This document shows, piece after piece, positions 35,286-44,270 of a stretch of 64,000 nucleotides of DNA. Origin of the DNA: Euzebya tangerina (GTDB taxonomy: Bacteria; Actinomycetota; Nitriliruptoria; Euzebyales; Euzebyaceae); assembly GCF_003074135.1 (NCBI RefSeq), contig NZ_PPDK01000001.1, positions 2,666,001 through 2,730,000 on the forward strand, in the 5' to 3' direction. The position numbers and the translations under genes were made by a program. The notes below the pieces were generated by a model. That model ran no database searches. It was not told where the DNA came from and was given only the letters and a program-made list of their open reading frames with translations. Each line of letters begins with the position of its first letter. Positions within the stretch are counted from its first letter, which is position 1.

Positions 35286-36380
35286 TCAGCTGGAGTGGAG
35301 GAAGTGGATGACGTCTCCGTCGGCCACGACGTAGTCCTTCCCCTCCTGCCGGAGCTTCCCCGCCTCCTTCGCGCCCTGCTCACCACCGAGGGCCACGTAG
35401 TCCTCGAAGGTGATCACGTTGGCACGGATGAACCCCCGCTGGATGTCGGAGTGGATCTTCCCGGCCGCCGCCGGTGCCACGGACCCACGCCTGACGGTCC
35501 AGGCCCGGCTCTCCTTGGGTCCGGCGGTGAAGAAGGTCAACAGACCCAGCAGCTCGTAGGCGGCGGTGATCAACTTGTCCAGCCCAGAGGCGTCAAGCCC
35601 CAGGTCCGCCAGGAACTCCTCCCGCTCCTCAGGGTCCAGTTCGGCGATCTGTGCCTCCGCCTCGGCTGAGATCACGACCACCTGGGCGCCCTCCGACTCT
35701 GCGATCTTCCTGACGGTCTCGACGTGGCTGTTGCCAGCTGGCAGGTCACCTTCGCCCACGTTGGCGGCGTAGAGCGTCGGCTTGTCGGTGAGCAGCGCCA
35801 GATCGGCGAGATGGGCGCGGTCCTCCGGCGCCAGGACGAAGGTCCGCACCGGCTGGCCGCTCTCGACGTGGGCCAACAGGTCCCCGACGACGCTGGCAGC
35901 CCGCTTGGCCTCTGGATCTCCGGACCTCGCCGTCCGTTCGGCCCGCTCGGCCCGCTTGGTGATGACGTCCAGGTCCTTGAGCAGCAGCTCGGTCGAGATG
36001 ACCTCGATGTCGCGCTCCGGGTCGACGGAGCCGTCCACGTGCACGATGTCGTCGTCGTCGAAGCAGCGGACGACGTGGCAGATCGCGTCCACGGCCGCGA
36101 TGTGGGAGAGGAACTGGTTGCCGAGCCCCTCACCCTCCGACGCGCCCTTGACCAGCCCGGCGATGTCGACGAACTCCACCGACGTCGGGATCGTCTCGGC
36201 GGACTTGGCCAGCCGGGTCAGCTCGTCAAGCCGCGCGTCGGGCACCGCCACGGTGCCGACGTTGGGCTCGATGGTCGCGAACGGGTAGTTGGCCGCCTCC
36301 GCACCGGCCGCGCTGACCGCGTTGAAGAGGGTTGACTTGCCGACGTTGGGCAGCCCGACGATTCCGACCTGAAGTGCCAT
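35286..36380 (-). CDS. ychF: redox-regulated ATPase YchF (Obg-related)
   Basis: 364 residues, normal for YchF. P-loop GLPNVGKSTLFN is at 9-20 and PFATIEPNVGTV is near 36. The G3-like DIAGLVKGAS is near 70 and the C-terminal TGS-like domain ends FLHSS. YchF binds ATP rather than GTP because of the altered G4 motif, and it associates with ribosomes. Start MALQVGIVGLP at 36380 fits the family. A longer frame upstream overlaps the divergent hydrolase gene and is rejected. The gene ends at the edge of the motif array. Confidence 0.96.
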   Translation of the reverse strand: MALQVGIVGLPNVGKSTLFNAVSAAGAEAANYPFATIEPNVGTVAVPDARLDELTRLAKSAETIPTSVEFVDIAGLVKGASEGEGLGNQFLSHIAAVDAICHVVRCFDDDDIVHVDGSVDPERDIEVISTELLLKDLDVITKRAERAERTARSGDPEAKRAASVVGDLLAHVESGQPVRTFVLAPEDRAHLADLALLTDKPTLYAANVGEGDLPAGNSHVETVRKIAESEGAQVVVISAEAEAQIAELDPEEREEFLADLGLDASGLDKLITAAYELLGLLTFFTAGPKESRAWTVRRGSVAPAAAGKIHSDIQRGFIRANVITFEDYVALGGEQGAKEAGKLRQEGKDYVVADGDVIHFLHSS

Positions 36381-36398
36381 GGATCCCAAGCCTGCACC

Positions 36399-36404
36399 TA
36401 GCAT
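36399..36404 (+). promoter_or_regulatory. leaderless -10 box (TAGCAT) of the alpha/beta hydrolase gene
   Basis: TAGCAT ends seven bases before ATG 36412. It selects that start over the in-frame ATGs at 36379 and 36403. Confidence 0.5.
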
Positions 36405-36411
36405 GAGGCCC

Positions 36412-37158
36412 ATGCACGTCGAGATCGAAGCCCCGAGTGACGAGTCCGCCGGGGGCCCTGACCTGCTGTTGCTGCACGGCGGCATCGGCACGGGGCGGTA
36501 CCACTGGTCGAAGCAGATCAAGGGTCTGACAGGCGCAGGCTTCCGTCTGCACATGCCGGACCTGCCCGGCCACGGTCAGACTCCCGTCGGGGACCAGCCC
36601 TATGGTCGGTCCGTGCTCGTCGACGCGGTCCGCGAGTACGCGAGCAGCCTGGACCACAGGCCCATCGTGGCCGGCTTCTCGATGGGCGGGCACACGGCGA
36701 TGGGGCTGGCGGCGACCGACCCGGAGCTCTTCGCCGGTCTGATCCTGATCGGTGTCAGCATCGCCGACCACGATGGCTTGGGTGCATGGCGGAGCAAGTT
36801 CGATCCCGACGTCTTGGAGGAGAGCTTCCCCCTCTGGGCCAGACAGCTCTCCAAGCTGCACGCCCCCCTCGGCGGCCCGGATGCCTGGCGCGACGTGTGC
36901 ATTCGAGATTCCACGAAGCTGTCGGCTGAGGTCGACACCGACGCCCTCGCAGTCCTGGACGTCCCGACGCTGCTGGTTCGCGGCGACGGCGACGAGACGG
37001 TCGACCCCGGCCACTTCGGCCGACTGCGGGAGATCTGGCCGCACGCCGAGGAGTTCGTCGTACCAGGCGGCGGACACGACGTCCAGCTGACCCGCAGTCG
37101 AGTGACCGGTCCGGTCTTCGTCGACTTCCTCGGGCGGCACGCGGAGGACGGGCGATGA
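36412..37158 (+). CDS. alpha/beta-hydrolase
   Basis: 248 residues. HGGIGTGRYHW near residue 22 gives the oxyanion region. The nucleophile elbow GFSMGGHTA lies near 88, the acid Asp is in VRGDGDETVDP near 195 and His in GGGHDVQLTRS near 220. The substrate is unknown. The leaderless -10 box decides ATG 36412. The PAC2 gene begins inside its stop in ATGA, so the pair is co-expressed. Divergent to ychF, only 31 bases separate the two starts. Confidence 0.87.
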   Translation: MHVEIEAPSDESAGGPDLLLLHGGIGTGRYHWSKQIKGLTGAGFRLHMPDLPGHGQTPVGDQPYGRSVLVDAVREYASSLDHRPIVAGFSMGGHTAMGLAATDPELFAGLILIGVSIADHDGLGAWRSKFDPDVLEESFPLWARQLSKLHAPLGGPDAWRDVCIRDSTKLSAEVDTDALAVLDVPTLLVRGDGDETVDPGHFGRLREIWPHAEEFVVPGGGHDVQLTRSRVTGPVFVDFLGRHAEDGR

Positions 37159-38060
37159 GCTCCCTCCGACTGTCCCGCGACCTGCCGACCCTCGACCGGC
37201 CGGTCCTCGTCGCTGCCTTCGAGGGCTGGAACGATGCCGGCGAGGCTGCAACCGGTGCGGTCCTGGCCGTAAGCGACGCCGTGCAGGCCACCCCGTTGGC
37301 GGACATCGACCCGGAGGAGTTCTTCGACTTCCAGGTGAATCGACCGGTCGTTCGCTGGGAGGGGGAGGAGCGAGTCCTCGACTGGCCGGCCACCACGATC
37401 TCGTGGGGCCGTGCCCGTGATGCTGATGGCCAACCGATCGGCCGAGACATCGTGCTGCTGCGGGGCCACGAGCCGAACCTTCGCTGGCGAACCTTCACCG
37501 AGACGATCCTCGGCCTCGCCCACGATCTGAATGTCGAGCGGGTCGTCACCCTCGGGGCGCTGCAGGTCGACGTGCCGCACACCCGACCCGTCCCGCTGAC
37601 CGGCGCGTCGACCGACATGGACATCGAGGAGGAGCACGGGCTGCGCCGATCGGGCTACGAGGGTCCCACCGGCATCGTCGGCGTGCTGCACAATGCGGCG
37701 ACAGCTGCCGGGTTCCAGGCCGTCACCCTCTGGGTCGGCGTCCCGCACTACCTGGCCGGGACGCAGTACGCCAAAGCGTCACTGGCCTTGGCCGAGCGGG
37801 TGGCACGGCTCTGCGATGCCGCCCTCGACCTGACCGATGTGGCGGACGAAGCGCAGGGGCAGGACGAGGACATCGCGGAGCTCGTGGCCGAGGATGAGGA
37901 GTTGGCGTCCTACGTCGGAGACCTCGAGGACCGTGTCGACGCCGAGTACGACGCCGACGCGGGTGCAACCGCAACCGATCAGCTCCCTCGACCGCCCGTC
38001 AGCGGAGATCAGATCGCGGCCGAGTTCGAGCAGTACCTGCAGGAGCGCAACTCCGAGTAG
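37155..38060 (+). CDS. PAC2-family protein (proteasome-assembly-chaperone-like)
   Basis: 301 residues with the PAC2 signature PVLVAAFEGWNDAGEAATGAV near 16-36 (key residues AFxGWNDAGxAA) and VTLGALQVDVPHTRP near 130. In actinobacteria these proteins are often found near proteasome-related genes, but bacterial function is not firmly known. The C-terminal 60 residues are acidic and would be flexible. ATG 37155 overlaps the hydrolase gene stop by four bases. Confidence 0.88.
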   Translation: MSSLRLSRDLPTLDRPVLVAAFEGWNDAGEAATGAVLAVSDAVQATPLADIDPEEFFDFQVNRPVVRWEGEERVLDWPATTISWGRARDADGQPIGRDIVLLRGHEPNLRWRTFTETILGLAHDLNVERVVTLGALQVDVPHTRPVPLTGASTDMDIEEEHGLRRSGYEGPTGIVGVLHNAATAAGFQAVTLWVGVPHYLAGTQYAKASLALAERVARLCDAALDLTDVADEAQGQDEDIAELVAEDEELASYVGDLEDRVDAEYDADAGATATDQLPRPPVSGDQIAAEFEQYLQERNSE

Positions 38061-38073
38061 GCGCGTCCCCCGT

Positions 38074-38119
38074 CGAGGCCGGGGTCCGTGAGATCGTCGA
38101 CGGGACGAGACCGGCCTCG
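38074..38119 (+). terminator. possible hairpin after the PAC2 gene
   Basis: CGAGGCCGG (38074-38082) and CCGGCCTCG (38111-38119) are exact inverted copies, but the loop is 28 bases. The inner sequence has GTCGAC. It is a weak candidate terminator between the convergent PAC2 and yqeY-like genes. Confidence 0.35.
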
Positions 38120-38163
38120 CCTCCGGGACCCTGAGGCGGCACCACGTCCGGGCCTCAGCTGGG

Positions 38164-38213
38164 CCCTGAGACCGAGCCGCTCAGCTGGCCCTGAGGCCGA
38201 GCCGCTCAGTTGG
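38164..38213. repeat. two 25-bp direct repeats spanning the yqeY-like stop
   Basis: CCCTGAG-A/G-CCGAGCCGCTCAG-C/T-TGG lies at 38164-38188 and 38189-38213, 23 of 25 identical. The second copy contains the stop codon of the yqeY-like gene, so the tail of that gene has been duplicated. Confidence 0.75.
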
Positions 38214-38661
38214 CCCCGAGGACCTCGCGGACCACCGCGTTGACCAGCTTGCCGTCGGCCTTGCCCTTCACCTTCGGCATCAGGGCTCCCATGACCTTGC
38301 CCAGGTCTGAGGGGTCGGAGGCGCCGACCTGCGACACGGTCTCGGTGACCAGGGACCGGATCTCCGCCTCTCCCATCTGCTCGGGGAGGTACTCGGTCAG
38401 GACGTCCAGTTCGGCTTGCTCCGACGCCGCAAGCTCCTCGCGGCCGGCGTCGGCGTAGGTCTCGATGGATTCGCGGCGCTTCTTGGCCTCACGCGAGAGG
38501 ATGTCGGTCACCTCGGCGTCGCTGACGTCATCGCCGTGGCCGGGCTCGGCTCGCAGGTTCTTGATGCCGGCCAGCACCATGCGCAGGGTTCCGGTCCGGA
38601 CCTTGTCGCGGGCCTTCATGGCGTCTTTCAGATCACTCTGGATGGTGTCGGCAAGTCCCAT
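38206..38661 (-). CDS. GatB/YqeY domain protein
   Basis: 151 residues. The YqeY-like pattern runs from MGLADTIQSDLKDAMKARDK to the GatB-like C-terminal block (VMGALMPKVKGKADGKLVNAVV near 125-146). The family resembles the tRNA-binding tail of the GatB amidotransferase subunit, and its role in bacteria is unclear. ATG 38661 is decided by a TAGCAT box eight bases upstream. A longer frame upstream overlaps the divergent HAD gene. The last codons lie in a 25-base duplication. Confidence 0.9.
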   Translation of the reverse strand: MGLADTIQSDLKDAMKARDKVRTGTLRMVLAGIKNLRAEPGHGDDVSDAEVTDILSREAKKRRESIETYADAGREELAASEQAELDVLTEYLPEQMGEAEIRSLVTETVSQVGASDPSDLGKVMGALMPKVKGKADGKLVNAVVREVLGAN

Positions 38662-38669
38662 GTGGCCAG

Positions 38670-38675
38670 ATGCTA
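38670..38675 (-). promoter_or_regulatory. leaderless -10 box (TAGCAT) of the yqeY-like gene
   Basis: On the minus strand TAGCAT ends eight bases before ATG 38661. It faces the TACCCT box of the HAD gene, 14 bases away. Confidence 0.5.
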
Positions 38676-38688
38676 CCTGCGGTCCGAC

Positions 38689-38694
38689 TACCCT
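38689..38694 (+). promoter_or_regulatory. leaderless -10 box (TACCCT) of the HAD hydrolase gene
   Basis: TACCCT ends eight bases before ATG 38703, supporting the MSDHHGD start over the upstream frame. Confidence 0.5.
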
Positions 38695-38702
38695 CCTGCG
38701 CC

Positions 38703-39638
38703 ATGTCAGACCACCACGGCGACGTGGCACCACCGCATCCGATGACCACACTTCGCGCTGCCGGGCGACGGGACAGCTGGGCACCCGCGGACCGTCCTGC
38801 GTTGGTCCTGCTGGACGTCGACGGCACGCTGATGGGCCCGACCCGAGTCGTGACCGACGGCGTGGTCGCCGCGGTCGGGCGCGCGGTCGCAGCCGGTCTG
38901 CTGGTCGGGTTCGCCACAGGGCGCCCAGTCTCAGGGGTTGCTGAGGCCCAGTCGCAGCTGAACCTGGACGGGCCCCACGTGGTGCTCAACGGCGCGCAGG
39001 TCCGCAAGAACGGAGCGGCGGTTCGAAGCTGGCCGATGTCGGCAGAGCAGCGGCAGCAGGTCCTCGACCTCTGCGCCGAGCGGGACCTGTACGCCGAGCT
39101 GTACACGACCGACTCCCTGCTCGTCACGGCGTTCGATCGTCGCTACGAGTCGCACTGGACCGAGGTGATCGGCATGCCGGCGGGGACCGTCGACGAGCGG
39201 CCAGACCTGGCTGCGCAGACGATCAAGATGACGATGGTCACGACCACCGACGAGGAACGCGCAGCCGTTGTGGCCGCCATCGAGCAGCTGGGCCTGACGC
39301 CGGGGCCGGCCACGTCACCGGTGACGCCGGGACTGACGTACATCAACATCACCAGCCCCGAGGCCAACAAGGGCAACGCCGTCCGGGCGATCGCGGAGCT
39401 GGAGGGCATCACCACCGATGAGGTCGTCGCGATCGGCGACGGGGCCAACGACCTGCCGATGCTGCAGGCGGCCGGCACGGCCATCGCGATGGGTGGGGCC
39501 GAACCGTCGGTGGCCGCGGCCTCCCACTTCGAGGTTGCCGGGGTCGAGGAGGACGGGGCAGCGCAGGCGCTGGACGCGGTCGTTGCCTGGGCCTCGTCGG
39601 AGCACGCCGGGGGCGCCTCGACGTCGTCCGCGCGGTGA
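38703..39638 (+). CDS. Cof-type HAD hydrolase
   Basis: 311 residues. HAD motif I is LLDVDGTLM near residues 36-44 (nucleophile Asp38). FATGRP near 72 is motif II, and the KGNAVRAIAE block near 225 is motif III. The metal-binding motif GDGANDLPML lies near 246. A CapC2-type cap fills 90-220. Cof-type enzymes dephosphorylate small molecules such as sugar phosphates or pyridoxal phosphate, and the substrate here is unknown. The start is set by the TACCCT box. It is divergent from the yqeY-like gene by 41 bases. Confidence 0.9.
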   Translation: MSDHHGDVAPPHPMTTLRAAGRRDSWAPADRPALVLLDVDGTLMGPTRVVTDGVVAAVGRAVAAGLLVGFATGRPVSGVAEAQSQLNLDGPHVVLNGAQVRKNGAAVRSWPMSAEQRQQVLDLCAERDLYAELYTTDSLLVTAFDRRYESHWTEVIGMPAGTVDERPDLAAQTIKMTMVTTTDEERAAVVAAIEQLGLTPGPATSPVTPGLTYINITSPEANKGNAVRAIAELEGITTDEVVAIGDGANDLPMLQAAGTAIAMGGAEPSVAAASHFEVAGVEEDGAAQALDAVVAWASSEHAGGASTSSAR

Positions 39639-39681
39639 CTGGCAGACGGCCCGGGGGTTCGTGGCGACGGACCCCAGTGAG

Positions 39682-40113
39682 TCAGTGGGTCGCGCCCGCG
39701 CCGTCGGCCTCCCGTGCCGCCGCCGCCAGCGCGTCCACGTCCGCCGACCGGAGGGCGTGGGCCAGAGCCCGCAGCAGGTCCGGTAGGTCTGCCTGCACCC
39801 GGACCGTGACCCGTCCGGGCTCGCTGTCCACGTCGACGTCCAGATCCTCCCCGTCGGTGGTGACGGTCAGCGTCGGTCGCTCGGGCCACACGACGTCGTC
39901 GTCCTGGCCGTCCTCCTCGGCCACGAAGTCCCAGGTGTCGGGGTGGATGCTGTCGATGAGCCTGGCCAGACGGTCAAGTTGGGGGAGCAGATGGGGGAGT
40001 TGCTCCCCGATCTCGTGGAGCATGGCATCGACCTCGGCCGCGTGCTGGCGGCAGTAGAGGTGATCCGGCGGCAACGACTCGCCACATACCGCGCACACGT
40101 CGTCCCGATACAC
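39682..40113 (-). CDS. small zinc-ribbon-like protein, unknown
   Basis: 143 residues. The N-terminus has CxxC-x(12)-CxxH (CAVCGESLPPDHLYCRQH), a likely zinc site. The middle is a helix and the remainder an acidic strand-rich region. GTG 40113 is two bases past the stop of the S9 peptidase gene, so it is translated with it. The function is unknown. It is the last gene of a three-gene minus-strand run that starts with another zinc-finger-containing protein. Confidence 0.72.
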   Translation of the reverse strand: MYRDDVCAVCGESLPPDHLYCRQHAAEVDAMLHEIGEQLPHLLPQLDRLARLIDSIHPDTWDFVAEEDGQDDDVVWPERPTLTVTTDGEDLDVDVDSEPGRVTVRVQADLPDLLRALAHALRSADVDALAAAAREADGAGATH

Positions 40114-40115
40114 GG

Positions 40116-42218
40116 CTAGGACTGCCCATCCCGAACTGCCAGACCCAGTGACCGGCGCAGGAAGTCGAACTGCAGCAGCAGCAGGTTGGTGTTCAGCGTC
40201 TCCGACGGCGTGAAGTGGGTGACACCCGACAGCGGGAGCACCTGGTGGGGACGACCGGTCTCCAGCAGGGCCCGGCTGAGACGCAGCGTGTGCGCGCTCA
40301 CGACGTTGTCGTCGGCCAGCCCGTGGATCAACATGAGCGGCCGTGAGAGCTGCCCGGCGTCGGCGATGATCGAGGACTGGTCGTACGCCGAGGCGCTGAT
40401 GTCCGGGTGGCCCAGGAACCGCTCGGTGTAGTGCGTGTCGTACAGCCGCCAGTCCGTCACGGGCGCGCCGCTCACGGCGGCGTGGAAGACGTCGGGACGT
40501 CGGAGGACCGCGAGCGCGGCCAGGTACCCACCGAACGACCAGCCACGGATGCCCACCCGCTCGAGGTCCAGCATGCCCGGGTTGGCGTCGGCCGTTCGCT
40601 CCAGCGCCTCGATCTGGCCGCCAAGCGTCGGGCGGGCGAAGTCCCCGGCGATGCGGGCACCCCACGACAACGACTGACCGGGTGATCCTGGCCCGTCGGT
40701 GACCAGGACGGCGAAGCCGTTGGCGGCGAACCACTGCGAGGTCAGGTTGGCAGCGCCGGCACCCAGGACTCGGCGTGCGCCGGGACCGCCGTAGGGGTCC
40801 ACGAGCACGGGCAGGGGACCGGCATCCGGTGTCCACCCGTCCGGCAGGAACACCTGGGTCACCGGCTGCTCGAGCGAACCGACGGGTCGGCGTCTGACAG
40901 CCGGCAGCGGCGGCGGGGTGAGGGCCAGGCTCCGGGCGGTCGTCTCGCCCACGGTGACCTCCACGGCGGTGGTGCCGGGCCGACGCTGAGTGATCGCCAG
41001 ACGCCCACCACCCATCACGGCGCTGGCCACACCCTCGGGGTCGCTCAGGATCTGCGTGGGCCCCTCCGGGAAGACGCGAGCCACGACGGTGCACCACGGC
41101 TGCTCCCGCGTGTGGGCGGTCACGATCACCCCGTCGTCCGGATCAACACCCACGATGCTGGCGATCATGAGGCCGACGTCGGTGGTCACCCTGCCACCGA
41201 TGTCGAGCAGGCGGGTGTTCTGCAACTGGACGACGCGGACCAGTTCCCCGCCGGAGAGCCGCACGGGACTGCCCGGAATCAGTTCGATCCACGGTGAGTC
41301 GTCCTCGGTGGCGATCGTGCGGAACTCGCCGGTGTCGGTGAGTTCGAGGAAGGCCAGGCGCTGCTGGTTACGGCTCTGCACGACGACGGTTGCGGGATGG
41401 CCCGTCGGCCACGTCACCTCGGCCAGGTAGGGATAGCTGTCCCGGTCCCACACCAGAGGTGTGACCTCACCGTTCAGGCTGACCTGGTGCAGGGTGACTT
41501 CGGCGTTGGGTGTGCCTGCAGCCGGGTAGCGGATCTCGGTTGGTCGGGCATCGGGGTTCACCGGTCCGGCGATCCACCAGGTCCTGACGGGCGCCGTGTC
41601 GACCCGAGCGACGAGGAGCGACTGGCCGTCGGGAGCCCACCAGTAGCCGCGGGTCCGCCCCATCTCCTCGCCGGCGACGAACTCGGCGAGGCCCCAACTC
41701 ACCGTTGGATTGCGATCGCCCACCAGGCGTCTGGGCGCGTTCGTCCCGTCCAGACGCGTGACCCACAGGGCCTGATCCTCGACGTAGGCGATCCGCTGGC
41801 CCGTCGGATCAGGGCGAGGGTCCACGACGGGACCGTCGACGGCCAGTTGCTGCAGCTCACCACTGTGGACATCCACCGTGAGGAGCTTTCCACCGGCCGC
41901 GAACGCCGCCGTCCGGACTTCGGCGTCACAGGCGAAGGTGACGATGCCGCTCCCTCGCTCACGGGCGCGTTCCCGTCTGGCGAGCTCCTCCGGAGGTACG
42001 CCGGCTGCATCCAGGGCTGCACCATCGACCAGCCTGGTCTCGCCGTCGGTGTCCAGACGCCACAGGGATTGGGTCGGGCTGTCCCCCTCGCCCCGGAGGA
42101 ACAGCGCGTGGTCGGCGGCCAGAACGAAGTGGCGAGGCACGCCGAGGCTGAACCCCTGGGTCCGTGCGAACACGGCGGGGAAGTCCGTGCTGACGGCGTG
42201 AATCGGTGGCGGGGTCAC
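40116..42218 (-). CDS. S9 prolyl oligopeptidase/dipeptidyl-peptidase IV-like
   Basis: 700 residues. An N-terminal beta-propeller (DPPIV_N-like, about 40-430) precedes an alpha/beta-hydrolase domain. The catalytic Ser561 is in GWSFGGY, the Asp in HGLADDNV near 640 and the His in SGVTHFTPSE near 672. PYGGPGARRV near 495 is typical of the family. It probably cleaves peptides after proline in the cytoplasm, as no signal peptide is visible. GTG 42218 has GGAG six bases upstream and follows the previous gene stop by 25 bases. Confidence 0.93.
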   Translation of the reverse strand: MTPPPIHAVSTDFPAVFARTQGFSLGVPRHFVLAADHALFLRGEGDSPTQSLWRLDTDGETRLVDGAALDAAGVPPEELARRERARERGSGIVTFACDAEVRTAAFAAGGKLLTVDVHSGELQQLAVDGPVVDPRPDPTGQRIAYVEDQALWVTRLDGTNAPRRLVGDRNPTVSWGLAEFVAGEEMGRTRGYWWAPDGQSLLVARVDTAPVRTWWIAGPVNPDARPTEIRYPAAGTPNAEVTLHQVSLNGEVTPLVWDRDSYPYLAEVTWPTGHPATVVVQSRNQQRLAFLELTDTGEFRTIATEDDSPWIELIPGSPVRLSGGELVRVVQLQNTRLLDIGGRVTTDVGLMIASIVGVDPDDGVIVTAHTREQPWCTVVARVFPEGPTQILSDPEGVASAVMGGGRLAITQRRPGTTAVEVTVGETTARSLALTPPPLPAVRRRPVGSLEQPVTQVFLPDGWTPDAGPLPVLVDPYGGPGARRVLGAGAANLTSQWFAANGFAVLVTDGPGSPGQSLSWGARIAGDFARPTLGGQIEALERTADANPGMLDLERVGIRGWSFGGYLAALAVLRRPDVFHAAVSGAPVTDWRLYDTHYTERFLGHPDISASAYDQSSIIADAGQLSRPLMLIHGLADDNVVSAHTLRLSRALLETGRPHQVLPLSGVTHFTPSETLNTNLLLLQFDFLRRSLGLAVRDGQS

Positions 42219-42243
42219 GCGGGACTCCAGTTCGTTTGCTGCG

Positions 42244-44106
42244 TCAGCCCGTGGCGTCCGAAGCGGCCGGAGGCTCCGGCGTGGTGATGCCGCTGGCTGG
42301 AGGGGCTTCGCCGTCCGACGGCGCCGGCGTCGGTTCCTGCGTCGACCGGTCGTCGGCTGCTGGTACGGATTCAGGTTCTGCGGCCGGCGGCTGGGGCTCG
42401 GTGGCCGGGGTCTCGACGGCGCTCGCGGCCGGCGGGGCGGCAGCTGGGCGGGGTGCAGCACTCACTGCGGGGGTGTCGGCTGCGGGCGGCTCGCCGGCGG
42501 CGCCGGAGTCGATCCCGGCCACCGCTGCATCCACCGCCGCCGCGAGTTCTCCGTCGACGTCCACGGTTGCTCCCGGGGACCACTCGAGCCGGGGGCAGCG
42601 TGTCTCGTGCCCTGGTCGGACCCAGGTCCAGGCCTGACAGGCGGGGCAGCGGGTCTCGGCTCGGACCATCGGGTTGCCCTCGAGTGCCAGGGGCAGGTGC
42701 ACCGAGTCGAAGCCAGCACACACGAAGTTCTCGAAGGCCTTCTCGCCCCGCATCCGATTCTCGGACGCCACGGCGTCGAGGATCTCCTGGGCGTCCAGGT
42801 CGGCGCCACCCTCGATGAGGATCTTGACCAGGTCGGCGGTCTCGGGCCGGCCGATGTCCAGGCCGACCAGGTTGGGTTCCTGGACCGACTCGGGCAGGGC
42901 GACGTCGACACCGCGGTCGTTCCAGGTCTTCCACTCCGCCAGGCCCGCGGCCCGGTCGGTCGCCGCGGCTTCCTCGACCCGTCGGGTGATCCGACCCGTC
43001 AGCTGGTCGCCATGTCCGTGGTCGCGTGCCCAGGCCAGGATCGCGCCGACGTCATCAGCGTCGAGATCGACCCGGTCGATCAGCGCTGGGACCCGATCGG
43101 GGTACTCCGACTGCGCCATCGTCAAGGTCGGCACGGTCGCCGGTAGGCGATCCGCGTGTGCGCCGAGCACGGCGTCGATGGCGTCGGGGATCGGCGTCTC
43201 GGTGTCGCGCATCGCCGCCGCTTCGGCCAGCCACTCGTCGGAGGGGTCCTCAGGGACCTCGATCTCGTAGTTGGTGTCCCGCCGGGACAGTGCCGCCATG
43301 ACGACCGGTCGACGCCGGATGGCCGGACCCATCGGCTCGAGGATCTCCTTCATCCAGCGCCACGGGAGGCCCGCGGCACGGTCGATGTCCTCAGCGACCC
43401 TGCCGGCGTCACCGAGCAGGCCGAGGTGGGTCGCCGTCCGCAGCTTCTTCTTGGCCTTCTCCTGTGCGATCTGGCGCTGTGCGAGGACACCTTTGCACTC
43501 CTCGGGGAACAGCGTGAACAGATCCCAGAGGTAGAACAGATCGCGGTACCGGCCTGTGGCAGCGCTGGCCAGGAAGTGGCGGCACAGCGCAGCCGGACCC
43601 AGCAGCGCACCGGCGGTGACGGGCGGGATGTCGGTGATGACGACCTCGCGATGCTTGCGGGCCATCCGGCTGAGCGTGGCGTCGGGGTTCTGGACGTAGG
43701 CCAAGGCCGCCTCGGAGGTGGTGCCGATCGTCCTGATGACTGCGGCCGGATCCGGACCGGGGGCCTTCTTCTTCTTTTTCTTCTTCTTGGGCTGCTGCTC
43801 TGCCTTGGCAGGTTGCTCTGGCTTGGCGGCTTGCTCGGCCTGGGCAGGCTGGTCCGCGGGCGGCTCCGCCACTGGCCCCGTGTCACCGGTTGTGTCTGGC
43901 TCGACTGCGGGCGGCTCAGTGGTGGCCGGTTCCGTGGCCGCTTCGCTGTCCGCCGCACCCTCCGACTGTGCTGGCAGTTCCGGCGGCGCCGACTCTGACG
44001 GGGCTGGGTCGACCACGGGCGGCTGCGCCTCCGGTGTCGGCTCGCTCGGCGTCTGGTCAGGCTCTGCCGAGGCGGTCGGGTTCGGATCGGACGGGGTGGC
44101 CGTCAT
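42244..44106 (-). CDS. large low-complexity protein with Lys run and C-terminal zinc finger, unknown
   Basis: 620 residues from ATG 44106, with AGGAG upstream; 44124 is an in-frame alternative. Residues 1-105 are Pro/Glu/Ala-rich and end in eight lysines. The core (about 115-480) is helical, with no recognised domain. A CPACQAWTWVRPGHETRCPRL-type four-cysteine zinc site (C-x2-C, then a CP pair) lies near 515-535. The tail to 620 is again Pro/Ala-rich. Such proteins often act as scaffolds or nucleic-acid binders. It is the first gene of the run with the S9 peptidase and a zinc-ribbon protein. Confidence 0.72.
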   Translation of the reverse strand: MTATPSDPNPTASAEPDQTPSEPTPEAQPPVVDPAPSESAPPELPAQSEGAADSEAATEPATTEPPAVEPDTTGDTGPVAEPPADQPAQAEQAAKPEQPAKAEQQPKKKKKKKKAPGPDPAAVIRTIGTTSEAALAYVQNPDATLSRMARKHREVVITDIPPVTAGALLGPAALCRHFLASAATGRYRDLFYLWDLFTLFPEECKGVLAQRQIAQEKAKKKLRTATHLGLLGDAGRVAEDIDRAAGLPWRWMKEILEPMGPAIRRRPVVMAALSRRDTNYEIEVPEDPSDEWLAEAAAMRDTETPIPDAIDAVLGAHADRLPATVPTLTMAQSEYPDRVPALIDRVDLDADDVGAILAWARDHGHGDQLTGRITRRVEEAAATDRAAGLAEWKTWNDRGVDVALPESVQEPNLVGLDIGRPETADLVKILIEGGADLDAQEILDAVASENRMRGEKAFENFVCAGFDSVHLPLALEGNPMVRAETRCPACQAWTWVRPGHETRCPRLEWSPGATVDVDGELAAAVDAAVAGIDSGAAGEPPAADTPAVSAAPRPAAAPPAASAVETPATEPQPPAAEPESVPAADDRSTQEPTPAPSDGEAPPASGITTPEPPAASDATG

Positions 44107-44270
44107 GGCGCTCCTGCCTTTCACAGGCCGCTGGTGCCTGCAGTCTGGACCTTGTGGTCTCGCGGCGGCGCCGGGGGCCGGGCGGCCCAGGTTCGTGGCG
44201 TCGGTGCGCGAGGGTCGGTTTCGTCACGGTTCCGCATCGATGAGATGACGCGGAACCGAGAGCCTACTCG

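Noticed and set aside
40116-41097. Upstream extension of the small zinc-ribbon protein through the S9 gene
   Set aside because: The extra part is antisense-like Arg/Pro/Gly sequence without a start signal. GTG 40113 gives the natural start two bases past the peptidase stop.
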